A model generated the notes under the pieces. That model did not search any database, was not told the origin of the DNA, and saw only the letters and a list, made by a program, of their open reading frames with translations. The position numbers were made by a program, and so were the translations under genes. Shown here piece after piece: positions 1 through 5,735 of a DNA stretch of 6,863 nt (position 1 is its first letter; the number at the start of each line of letters is the position of its first letter). Origin of the DNA: Agrobacterium fabrum (GTDB lineage Bacteria; Pseudomonadota; Alphaproteobacteria; Rhizobiales; Rhizobiaceae); NCBI GenBank assembly GCA_003241215.1, contig QFOL01000214.1, positions 1-6,863 on the forward strand, in the 5' to 3' direction.

Positions 1-37
1 ATCCTGCAGCGTTAACCATTCAAGGAGGAATGCCACC

Positions 38-145
38 ATGACAGCGACAATCCCCCAGACCGTTTATGACCGTCTCGAAAACGAGTGGCGCCAGATGCGC
101 GAAACCGGCTCCCAGCCGAAACCGGCGCAATCCCCGAAGAAATAA
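38..145 (+). CDS. Small hypothetical protein, 35 aa
   Basis: The frame opens at ATG 38 and closes with TAA at 143-145. An AAGGAGG ribosome binding site at 22-28 lies 9 bases upstream of the ATG, as strong a site as any in the window, and it is the main reason for the call. The product begins MTATIPQTVYDRLENEWRQM and ends in a Pro/Lys/Gln-rich tail (QPKPAQSPKK). The middle (about residues 9-22) is charged and could form an amphipathic helix. There is no membrane segment, signal peptide or recognised domain. The gene converges on the large terminase, with a RIME-like repeat and a hairpin between them. I do not recognise the family. It could be a true small protein or the second gene of an operon entering from the left edge. 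Conservation has not been tested. Confidence 0.5.
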   Translation: MTATIPQTVYDRLENEWRQMRETGSQPKPAQSPKK

Positions 146-191
146 TATCCGCCAGACGCCCGAATTCGGGTGACTACGGCGCTGCCAATTT

Positions 192-330
192 CTTCTCCCC
201 GCCGGGGAGAAGATGGTCCGAAGGGTCAGATGAGGGGCAAGCTCTCCGCATCTGTCTACTCTCTCAGCACATCTTGACCGTGGCCCCCTCATCCGGCGCT
301 GCGCGCCACCTTCTCCCCAACGGGGAGAAG
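192..330. repeat. RIME-like rhizobial intergenic palindromic element
   Basis: Two copies of one palindrome bound this element: CTTCTCCCC-GCC-GGGGAGAAG at 192-212 and CTTCTCCCC-AAC-GGGGAGAAG at 310-330. Inside them, ATGAGGGGC at 230-238 faces GCCCCCTCAT at 283-292, so the whole block can also fold as one large interrupted inverted repeat. The layout and the palindrome sequence match my memory of the Rhizobium-specific intergenic mosaic elements (RIME) scattered between genes of Rhizobiaceae. The element lies in the convergent gap between the small + gene and the terminase. Reading frames running through it (20-397 minus, 85-357 plus) are repeat-derived. The family name is recalled, not searched. 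Confidence 0.8.
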
Positions 331-356
331 AAACGGGGGCATCCGCTCGACCGGTA

Positions 357-382
357 ATTGGCTCTCCTTCGCGGGAGCCAAT
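357..382 (-). terminator. Hairpin after the terminase gene, possible terminator
   Basis: ATTGGCTC at 357-364 pairs perfectly with GAGCCAAT at 375-382. One wobble and one further G-C pair extend the stem towards the loop. It begins 11 bases past the terminase stop codon, the usual place for a terminator on the minus strand. No T-run follows in that direction, so intrinsic termination is uncertain. It could instead stabilise the mRNA end, or act on both converging transcripts. Confidence 0.4.
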
Positions 383-393
383 AATCAGCCAGC

Positions 394-1653
394 TCACATC
401 CCCCGCACCTTCGGTTCACTCACCACCATTGTCGTCAGCGCCGTGATCGCCCAGACGAGCGCATCCAGCCGGTCCGGCGAGCGCCCTGACGAAAGACCAT
501 CCGGCCCGAAATCCGTCATCTGGTCTTCCAGCTTTTCAAACCGCGCGGCATGGCGCACCCTGCCCTGTTCGTAGAGTGCGGCGACCGGCTCGGCGCGGGT
601 GAACTTGCCGCGGCTCGCCCGCACCAGTGTCAGCGGCAGGTTGGCGTCGATGCTCTGCAGCATGGCGCGCACCATCTCGCCGCCCTGATTGACCTCCGCC
701 ACCACCCGGTCCGCCTCGTGGCGGCGAAAGGCGGCGACCACGGCGCGGGCCCAGCCGGCCGGCGTTTCGCCCTCCACGGAACAATCCGCGAGCACGTTAA
801 GACGCCCGGACATGCCGAGCCCCGCCACGACGATGCCGCAGCAGGAATGTTCACCGATGCCGGCGGGCGGGTCTACCGCCACCACGATCCGTATGAGCGG
901 CTCATGCGCCGCTTCGACGATCGCTTCCAGATCGGAGCGTTTCCACAGCGCGCCTTCGCGCTCGTCGATCAATTCCCCGCCGATTTCCTGACGCCCCAGC
1001 CGGGTGCCGCCATAACGGTCCTGCATGGCTTTGAGAAAACCGGGCGAGAGATTGCGCGCATTCATCGCGGTCGGCATCCGCGCCACCCGTGTCGTCGGAT
1101 CGGCGAGAAGCGCCTTCAGCAAAGGAATGGGCCGTGGCGTGGTGGTCACCAGTTGCCGGGGCGTTTCACCCAGACGCAGGCCGAATTGCAGCATGTCCCA
1201 GGTTTCCTGCGGATATTTCCATTTGCCCAGCTCATCCGCCCAGGCCATGTGGAATTGCGGGCCGCGCAGGCTTTCCGGATCTTCCGAGGAAAACACCTGC
1301 GCCATCGCACCATTCGGCCAGAGGAGCCGCCGGCGCGATACCTCGAAGGCGGGGCGATGGCGGCGGGCGATACGGCAGATGCCGGAAATGCCGTCGATCA
1401 TCACCTCGCGGGCATCGCCCAGCGTTTCGGCCACGAGCGCGATGCGCAAATCCGACTGCTTGCCGGCGGAGGCGATGCCATGCACCCATTCCGCCCCGGC
1501 GCGGGTCTTGCCGGAACCGCGCCCGCCGATCAGCAACCATGTCCGCCAGTCGCCCTCCGGCGGCTGCTGCGGCAGGTTGCCGATGAAACGCCAGTCGCGC
1601 AGAAGGTTGAAGACCTGCGCCGGCAGATGGGGTCCGGTCGACATATCCGTCAT
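394..1653 (-). CDS. GTA/phage-type terminase large subunit
   Basis: This is the DNA-packaging motor and nuclease that fills virus or gene-transfer-agent heads. In the 419-residue product, Walker A is GGRGSGKT (43-50) and Walker B is HMAWADE (135-141) with E141 as the likely catalytic base. LVTTTPRP (168-175) fits the ATPase coupling motif. The C-terminal RNase H-like nuclease shows its expected acids at D261 (VAVDPP), E320 (VAEVNQGG) and D397 (SPDRLDALVWA). All key residues are present and the length is normal for this COG5323-like family. I chose ATG 1653 because it overlaps the stop of the upstream gene as ATGA, which suggests translational coupling. A longer frame from 1710 would run 61 bases into that gene, and ATG 1644 is an alternative. 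No portal gene follows on this strand before the window edge. The protein resembles rhizobial GTA terminases (RcGTA g2 type), but a prophage origin is not excluded. Confidence 0.93.
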   Translation of the reverse strand: MTDMSTGPHLPAQVFNLLRDWRFIGNLPQQPPEGDWRTWLLIGGRGSGKTRAGAEWVHGIASAGKQSDLRIALVAETLGDAREVMIDGISGICRIARRHRPAFEVSRRRLLWPNGAMAQVFSSEDPESLRGPQFHMAWADELGKWKYPQETWDMLQFGLRLGETPRQLVTTTPRPIPLLKALLADPTTRVARMPTAMNARNLSPGFLKAMQDRYGGTRLGRQEIGGELIDEREGALWKRSDLEAIVEAAHEPLIRIVVAVDPPAGIGEHSCCGIVVAGLGMSGRLNVLADCSVEGETPAGWARAVVAAFRRHEADRVVAEVNQGGEMVRAMLQSIDANLPLTLVRASRGKFTRAEPVAALYEQGRVRHAARFEKLEDQMTDFGPDGLSSGRSPDRLDALVWAITALTTMVVSEPKVRGM

Positions 1654-2177
1654 GTGTCGGCTTCTGCGGGTGGGCTGCGGACCGGATCGGCCTCCATCTT
1701 CGCGCGGCATTTCTGTTCAGCCAGTTCGTCGATACGGTTGAGGAAATGCGCCACCGCCGCTTCGTAATCCCCGGCCCCGATTTCGTCTTCACTGAAAAGA
1801 GCTTCCCTCTCTTCCGCCAGCACCCGTTGCAAAGCGTCGATCCGCTCCAGCGTGCGGACGATCAGCGAAAGCTGGTCTGTCGCAGCCTTCACATCGGCGC
1901 GCGCCAGCTTGCCCGAAGCGTCCTCCGCCGTCGCCAGAAAGGCCGCTTCGCTCGCCTGCCGGAGACTACGGTACAGGCAGAACTGCTCGCGCATCTCCTC
2001 CGTCAGCTCGTTCAGCAATTGCCGCAGGCTGCCGTTGCGCGCCGCATCTTCGGCGGCCAGCCTGTCGGCCCGCGACTTCGTCTCCGGTGCGGCTTCAAGC
2101 GCGTCCTCAGCCGCATAGGCGGGTATTTCCGGCCAGACGCCGTAGAGCGCCGGATCGCAATTGCTGGACATTGTCAT
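1650..2177 (-). CDS. Helical protein before the terminase, candidate small terminase
   Basis: The 175-residue product is rich in Ala, Glu, Arg and Leu. Two long predicted helices occupy about residues 34-84 and 92-128, with a shorter one at 137-160 and a Pro-rich tail. No catalytic motif or membrane segment is visible. Its stop overlaps the large terminase start by four bases (ATGA), so the two are almost certainly one operon. Small terminases are helical, DNA-binding, oligomeric proteins usually encoded just before the large subunit, as for g1 and g2 of RcGTA. That position and helicity are the only basis for the functional guess. I chose ATG 2177 (MTMSSNCDPALYGVW). ATG 2171 is also possible, with CAGG upstream. 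The frame stays open to 2324, but that extension is translated palindromic repeat and should not be counted as protein. Confidence 0.8.
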   Translation of the reverse strand: MTMSSNCDPALYGVWPEIPAYAAEDALEAAPETKSRADRLAAEDAARNGSLRQLLNELTEEMREQFCLYRSLRQASEAAFLATAEDASGKLARADVKAATDQLSLIVRTLERIDALQRVLAEEREALFSEDEIGAGDYEAAVAHFLNRIDELAEQKCRAKMEADPVRSPPAEADT

Positions 2178-2248
2178 GGGATTGGCCTGCGAGAGAAGGA
2201 ACAAATAAAGAGGAGCGTGGGAACAAGGCACATTTGCATGCACCTCAC

Positions 2249-2287
2249 TCACCCTCATTCCTGTGACAAGCACAGGAATGAGGGTGA
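2249..2287. repeat. Perfect 17-bp palindrome, solo copy of the CCTGTG/CACAGG repeat
   Basis: TCACCCTCATTCCTGTG at 2249-2265 pairs without mismatch with CACAGGAATGAGGGTGA at 2271-2287 across the loop ACAAG. The core CTGTG-ACAAG-CACAGG and the flanking ATGAGGG are shared with the arms of the larger repeat at 5558-5676, so both belong to one dispersed family. It lies between divergent genes, so a normal end-of-gene terminator role is unlikely. Confidence 0.85.
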
Positions 2288-2415
2288 TGACGAAAGCGCC
2301 ACGGGCAATCCCAAGGACAACCATTGCCGTTCAGCCGCAAATCTCCGACCGTAGCCAAACACTATCAAACCACCGTCACGCTGTAAAGGATTATTTTCCT
2401 ATTTTCATGATTTTT

Positions 2416-2431
2416 ATCCTGCCCACAGGAT
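2416..2431. promoter_or_regulatory. Inverted repeat next to candidate promoter
   Basis: ATCCTG (2416-2421) and CAGGAT (2426-2431) form a perfect 6-bp inverted repeat around CCCA. It abuts the proposed -35 box of the hydrolase gene, so it could be an operator. A chance palindrome of this size is also possible. Confidence 0.25.
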
Positions 2432-2460
2432 TTGCACCCTCGCCCGTCACATATTACACT
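2432..2460 (+). promoter_or_regulatory. Candidate sigma70-type promoter of the hydrolase gene
   Basis: TTGCAC at 2432-2437 and TACACT at 2455-2460 are separated by exactly 17 bases and end 35 bases before the start codon. The -35 box keeps only the conserved TTG and the -10 box matches four of six consensus bases. The spacing and location support the call more than the box sequences do. Confidence 0.35.
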
Positions 2461-2495
2461 CAGCGCCAGGCGGTGAGTACAAGGGGCAAGTCAAG

Positions 2496-4160
2496 TTGGT
2501 GAAACAATGGGTTGAGCGGTTGTTTGCAGGTCTTTCGGCAACCGGCATCGTCTTCGGCACTATTCTGTTCTGCGCTTCGCTCACGCCCTCTCTCCTGCCG
2601 CGTACTTGGCTGATGCAGGGGGTGCTGTGCGGTTTTTCCTTCGCCATCGGTTATCTGATCGGTGTCGCTTTGCACGCCATCTGGGCCTATCTGGAGCTGC
2701 CGGAACCCTCGCGCCACAATGCGCGCGGCGTTCGTTTTCTCATCGCGCTCGCCGCCGCCATCATGGCCATCGCCTTTTTATGGCAGGCGAAGGACTGGCA
2801 GAATTCCATCCGCGTGTTGATGGAGCTCGATCCGCTGCCCAGCGCCCACCCCACCAAGACCGGCGGCCTTGCGGTGCTGGTCGCCGCCATTCTCATCGGC
2901 GCCGGCCGGCTGTTTCAGCTTATCCGCCGGTTCTTTGCCGCGCGCAGCCGCCATTTCCTACCGCGCCGCCTTGCCAATGTTCTCGGCATCGCGGTGGCGA
3001 TCATTCTCTCATGGATGCTGCTCAACGGGCTGATCTTCGATATCGGCCTCAGATTTGCCGATTCCTCGCTGAAACAGGTGGATGCGCTGATCGAACCGGA
3101 TGTGCCGCGCCCGTCAGACGCACTCAAGACCGGCAGCAGCGCCTCGCTGATGCCATGGGAATCGCTCGGCCGACGCGGGCGTGAATTCGTCGCCGAAGGC
3201 CCTGATGGCGCGGAGATATCCGCCTTCACCCATCGCCCGGCAAAGGAGCCGCTCAGGGTCTATGCCGGCCTCAACTCGGCGTCGACGCCGGAAGAAAGAG
3301 CGGCCTTGGCGCTGGAGGAGCTGAAACGGGTCGGCGGTTTCGAGCGCAAGGTGCTTCTGGTGGTCATTCCCACCGGCACCGGCTGGATCGACCCGGAAGC
3401 GCTCGATACGGTCGAATATCTGCATGACGGCGATATCGCCAGCGTCGCCGTGCAATATTCCTATCTCTCGAGCTGGATCGCGCTGCTGACGGAGCCGGAT
3501 TACGGTGTCGAGACGGCGCGCGCTTTGTTCGAGGCCGTCTATGGCTACTGGACCACGCTGCCGAAGGAAACGCGGCCGAAGCTTTACCTGCATGGCCTCA
3601 GCCTCGGTTCGCTCAACTCGCAGAAATCCTCGGATCTCTACGATGTGCTCTCCGACCCGTTCCAGGGCGCGCTGTGGAGCGGCCCGCCCTTTTCCAGCCC
3701 GACATGGCGCATGGCCACCAATGGCCGGGTGAAGGGCACGCCGGAATGGCTGCCGCGCTTCCGCGATTCCTCCGTCATCCGCTTCGCCAACCAATATACG
3801 ACCGCGCATATGCCCGATGCGGAATGGGGCCCGATGCGGATCGTCTATCTACAATATGCCAGCGACCCGATCACCTTCTTCGAGGCCGCCTCGCTTTACC
3901 GGCGGCCGCAATGGATGGCGCATCACGGGCCTGACGTTTCGACATCCTTCCGCTGGTTCCCGGTCGTCACCCTGCTGCAGCTCGGTCTCGATGTCGCCGC
4001 CGCCACCACCGCGCCCATCGGTTACGGCCATGTCTATGCGCCGGAACATTACATCGATGCCTGGACGGAGGTGACCGAGCCGCAAGGCTGGAACGCCGGC
4101 GATATCCAGCGGCTGAAGATGTTCTTCAAGGCCCGCCGCGGCTCCACCCATCCGGGGTAG
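2496..4160 (+). CDS. Membrane-anchored alpha/beta hydrolase, Abhydrolase_9 family
   Basis: The product is 554 residues. The N-terminal third is membrane-embedded, with hydrophobic segments at about 11-33, 43-66, 80-96, 123-140 and 160-184 and a SLLPR motif (32-36) typical of the family's N-terminal domain. The C-terminal half is a hydrolase domain containing YAGLNS (256-261) and the nucleophile elbow HGLSLGS (366-372), with S369 as the likely catalytic serine. D457 and H512 or H518 are plausible acid and base partners, unverified. The family is Abhydrolase_9 (formerly DUF2319). Its substrate is not known to me, though a lipid or ester bond near the membrane is plausible. TTG 2496 and GTG 2499 are tandem possible starts. 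AAGGGG at 2481-2486 is 9 bases from the TTG, which favours it slightly. The gene stands alone and converges on the oxidoreductase gene. Confidence 0.88.
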   Translation: MVKQWVERLFAGLSATGIVFGTILFCASLTPSLLPRTWLMQGVLCGFSFAIGYLIGVALHAIWAYLELPEPSRHNARGVRFLIALAAAIMAIAFLWQAKDWQNSIRVLMELDPLPSAHPTKTGGLAVLVAAILIGAGRLFQLIRRFFAARSRHFLPRRLANVLGIAVAIILSWMLLNGLIFDIGLRFADSSLKQVDALIEPDVPRPSDALKTGSSASLMPWESLGRRGREFVAEGPDGAEISAFTHRPAKEPLRVYAGLNSASTPEERAALALEELKRVGGFERKVLLVVIPTGTGWIDPEALDTVEYLHDGDIASVAVQYSYLSSWIALLTEPDYGVETARALFEAVYGYWTTLPKETRPKLYLHGLSLGSLNSQKSSDLYDVLSDPFQGALWSGPPFSSPTWRMATNGRVKGTPEWLPRFRDSSVIRFANQYTTAHMPDAEWGPMRIVYLQYASDPITFFEAASLYRRPQWMAHHGPDVSTSFRWFPVVTLLQLGLDVAAATTAPIGYGHVYAPEHYIDAWTEVTEPQGWNAGDIQRLKMFFKARRGSTHPG

Positions 4161-4170
4161 CGCGGCGGGC
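4131..4170. terminator. Hairpin between convergent genes, possible bidirectional terminator
   Basis: GCCCGCCGCG at 4131-4140 is perfectly complementary to CGCGGCGGGC at 4161-4170 with a 20-base loop. The left arm lies within the last codons of the hydrolase gene and the loop contains its stop codon. The structure sits 11 bases from the stop of the converging oxidoreductase gene. Only short T-runs follow on either side, so termination is likely but not certain. Confidence 0.45.
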
Positions 4171-4181
4171 ACCTTTCGGCC

Positions 4182-5021
4182 TCAGCCCTTCAATACGCCC
4201 ACATGGTCGGCCACATAGGTTTCCAGCGAACGCGGCGCATGGCCGGTCAGCGTCTCGACATCACCGGTGACCACCGCCGTCCAGCCTTCGCGCACGGGAT
4301 AAAAGATCGAGGCGAGGAAGGAGGCGTAGTCCAGCGGCACGCCCGCACCGGTGAGGATGCCGATGAAGACTTCGTCCGAAACGGCGGCGTAGGACACCGG
4401 CTTGCCAATCGCCTTTGAAATGATCGCGGCGGCCTCGGCGTAACCGAAGGCTTTCGGGCCGGTCAGGTTGAAGGCCTTGCCATCGAAAGCGTTCGAGGTC
4501 AGGGCGGCGGCGGCGCTGTCGGCGATATCACGCACGTCGATGAAACTCGATTTGCCTTCGGCGGCCGGCACGGCGATCTGGCCGTGGTCGATGCCCGCCT
4601 TCCAGTAGCTGTGGAAATTATCGGCAAACCAGTTGGGGCGCAGGATGACATAGGGCGTGCCTGAAGCGATGATCTTCAGTTCGATCTGGCGATAGGGAAT
4701 GGAATCGTCGGCATCAACGCCGATGACGCTGAGGAACACGATCTTCACCTTGCGGCGCGCGGCCTCTTCGACAAGAGGCGTCAAAGCATCGATGGCGTCG
4801 AGACGCCCGCCCGCAAGGATCAGGAAGAGGCGGTCCACGCCATCGAAGGCCTCCGCGTAAGTCGACGCATCGGTATAATCGAAGCGCACCCCTTCCGCGC
4901 CGCCCGCCGCCTTGCCGCTGCGCGAGGCGGCCTTCACGCTTTCGCCCTTCGAAAGGAGCGCTTTCACCAGCGGTGTGCCGATGGTGCCGGTGGAACCGAT
5001 TACGAGTATCTTGCCTGTCAT
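4182..5021 (-). CDS. NmrA/SDR-like NAD(P)-binding oxidoreductase
   Basis: The 279-residue product is a cytoplasmic Rossmann-fold protein. GSTGTIG (9-15) is the dinucleotide-binding glycine motif just after the first strand. FLSVIGVD (96-103), LRPNWFADNF (127-136) and FIDVRDIADSA (160-170) are features of the atypical SDR group that includes NmrA and QorB-type NAD(P)H:quinone reductases. The classic SDR YxxxK pair is absent, as usual in this group. The length is normal. An AAGGAG ribosome binding site lies 7 bases before ATG 5021. The gene diverges from an HxlR regulator, an arrangement typical of quinone- or electrophile-responsive reductases, so reduction of quinone-like or other reactive compounds is likely. 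The substrate is unproven, and a sensory NmrA-like role without catalysis is the main alternative. Confidence 0.88.
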   Translation of the reverse strand: MTGKILVIGSTGTIGTPLVKALLSKGESVKAASRSGKAAGGAEGVRFDYTDASTYAEAFDGVDRLFLILAGGRLDAIDALTPLVEEAARRKVKIVFLSVIGVDADDSIPYRQIELKIIASGTPYVILRPNWFADNFHSYWKAGIDHGQIAVPAAEGKSSFIDVRDIADSAAAALTSNAFDGKAFNLTGPKAFGYAEAAAIISKAIGKPVSYAAVSDEVFIGILTGAGVPLDYASFLASIFYPVREGWTAVVTGDVETLTGHAPRSLETYVADHVGVLKG

Positions 5022-5045
5022 CTCAAATCTCCTTAGTATCTAATA

Positions 5046-5062
5046 GAAACCATGTTTCGAAA
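5046..5062. promoter_or_regulatory. Inverted repeat in the divergent promoter region, candidate HxlR operator
   Basis: GAAAC-CAT-GTTTC at 5046-5058 is a perfect inverted repeat, overlapped by the palindrome TTTCGAAA at 5055-5062. It lies 25 bases upstream of the oxidoreductase start, where a repressor would block transcription. HxlR-family dimers bind inverted repeats in such gaps. No specific consensus was matched. Confidence 0.4.
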
Positions 5063-5113
5063 ACACAGGTACTGCGTTTGCGAAATCATGAAAAGAGAGC
5101 ACTTTTCGGTTAT

Positions 5114-5135
5114 CTGGTTTCCTTGCGGAAACCGG
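5114..5135 (+). promoter_or_regulatory. Hairpin overlapping the HxlR ribosome binding region
   Basis: GGTTTCC (5116-5122) pairs perfectly with GGAAACC (5127-5133) around TTGC, and two more pairs, one of them a wobble, extend the stem to 5114 and 5135. The right arm contains the only weak Shine-Dalgarno-like GGAA before ATG 5137. It shares the GAAAC/GTTTC half-sites of the element at 5046-5058. It may be a second operator for autoregulation or an RNA hairpin limiting translation. Confidence 0.35.
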
Positions 5136-5136
5136 C

Positions 5137-5532
5137 ATGGCCCTGAAACGATGGAACAAACCCATGGAACGTATCTATGACGTCTATGAAGATCGCTGCC
5201 CCACCCGCATGGTGCTGGACAGGATCGCCGACAAATGGGCGCTGCTGATCCTCGACAAGCTGCGGCTGGACCCCGTGCGCTTCAATCTGCTGCGGCGGGA
5301 GATCAAGGGCATTTCGCAAAAAGTCCTGTCGCAGACGCTCAAGAAACTTGAGCGCGACGGGCTGATTTCCCGTCAGGTGTTTCCGACCGTGCCGGTGACG
5401 GTCGAATATTCGCTGACGCCGCTGGGGCGGACGCTGACCGACACGGTGGCGGCGCTCGCGCACTGGGCGGAGGGCAATATGGACGCGGTGATGGCGGCGC
5501 AGAGGGCTTATGATGAGCGGGCGGTGGCTTAG
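5137..5532 (+). CDS. HxlR-family winged-helix transcriptional regulator
   Basis: This 131-residue protein is a DUF24/HxlR DNA-binding regulator acting as a dimer. The family core is complete: CPTRMVLDRIADKWALLIL (21-39), RFNLLRREIKGISQKVLSQTLKKLE (48-72) as the helix-turn-helix, and the wing DGLISRQVFPTVPVTVEYSLTPLG (74-97). Cys21 sits where family members such as YodB, HypR and QorR carry the redox-sensing cysteine. It is the only cysteine, so sensing, if any, would need an intersubunit disulfide or mixed thiol. The gene diverges from the NmrA-like oxidoreductase across 115 bases containing inverted repeats, so it probably controls that gene and itself. The start is uncertain. ATG 5137 has only GGAA upstream, and ATG 5164 (MERIYDVYEDRCP) would remove nine residues without touching the domain. 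Confidence 0.92.
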   Translation: MALKRWNKPMERIYDVYEDRCPTRMVLDRIADKWALLILDKLRLDPVRFNLLRREIKGISQKVLSQTLKKLERDGLISRQVFPTVPVTVEYSLTPLGRTLTDTVAALAHWAEGNMDAVMAAQRAYDERAVA

Positions 5533-5557
5533 GGTCAGCTCACAGTCTTTAACACCT

Positions 5558-5676
5558 CCCTCATTCCTGTGCTTGTCACAGGAATCCAGCCGACGCGCGT
5601 CTGCGCGGCGGAAAGACTCCTCTCAGCCCAAGGACTTGGGCTGGCTGGATCCCTGTGACAAGCACAGGGATGAGGG
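5558..5676. repeat. Composite palindromic repeat with 34-bp inverted arms
   Basis: The left arm (5558-5591) and right arm (5643-5676) are inverted copies matching at 32 of 34 positions. Each arm also folds on itself: ATTCCTGTG-CTTGT-CACAGGAAT at 5563-5585 and ATCCCTGTG-ACAAG-CACAGGGAT at 5649-5671. The two arm differences fall at the two partners of one base pair (T5565-A5583 versus C5651-G5669), so both small stems stay intact. The 51-base interior holds the palindrome GACGCGCGTC (5592-5601) and a hairpin CAGCCCAAG/CTTGGGCTG (5624-5632/5635-5643). It lies between the convergent HxlR and Lrp genes, where it may also stop transcription. No open frame inside it looks coding. Confidence 0.88.
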
Positions 5677-5735
5677 AAGAAGAGAGTATCACGCGCACCC
5701 ACCGGCCTTTGCGCCCACCGCACGCCCCAAATCCC

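Larger units (their letters stand above)
2178..2495. other. Divergent intergenic region, 318 bp
   Basis: This gap separates the terminase operon (leftward) from the hydrolase gene (rightward). It holds a perfect 17-bp hairpin at 2249-2287, a short inverted repeat at 2416-2431 and a candidate promoter at 2432-2460. The part from about 2380 to 2460 is clearly more AT-rich than the flanking genes, as expected for promoter DNA. I see no convincing small gene. Open frames here are translated repeat or lack a ribosome binding site. No clear promoter for the terminase operon could be picked out. Confidence 0.6.

Noticed and set aside
1..15. Possible tail of an upstream gene ending ILQR-TAA
   Set aside because: Only four codons and a stop lie in the window, too little to support a gene.
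20..397. Minus-strand frame of 125 codons in the leftmost intergenic region
   Set aside because: It is translated RIME-like repeat and low-complexity flank, and is antisense to the small gene with the good ribosome binding site.
1654..1710. Upstream start of the terminase frame at 1710
   Set aside because: It would add 19 Arg-rich residues and overlap the preceding gene by 61 bases. The ATGA overlap start at 1653 is simpler.
550..1767. Long plus-strand open frame (405 codons) opposite the terminase gene
   Set aside because: It is fully antisense to a gene with clear ATPase and nuclease motifs. The product is rich in Arg, His, Pro and Ala with no recognisable domain, as expected for a shadow frame in GC-rich DNA.
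2235..2242. Palindrome TGCATGCA upstream of the terminase operon
   Set aside because: An 8-base palindrome is expected by chance in a window of this size, and nothing else marks it as an operator.
2263..2502. Plus-strand frame of 79 codons before the hydrolase gene
   Set aside because: It starts inside the palindromic repeat, has no ribosome binding site, and runs through the candidate promoter.
3114..3809. Minus-strand frame of 231 codons within the hydrolase gene
   Set aside because: It is antisense to a gene with a clear hydrolase domain, with no domain or ribosome binding site of its own.
5693..5720. Short direct repeat GCGCACCCACCG / GCGCCCACCG
   Set aside because: It is imperfect, only two units, and in GC-rich DNA, so chance is likely. 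It does not form a CRISPR-like or iteron-like array.
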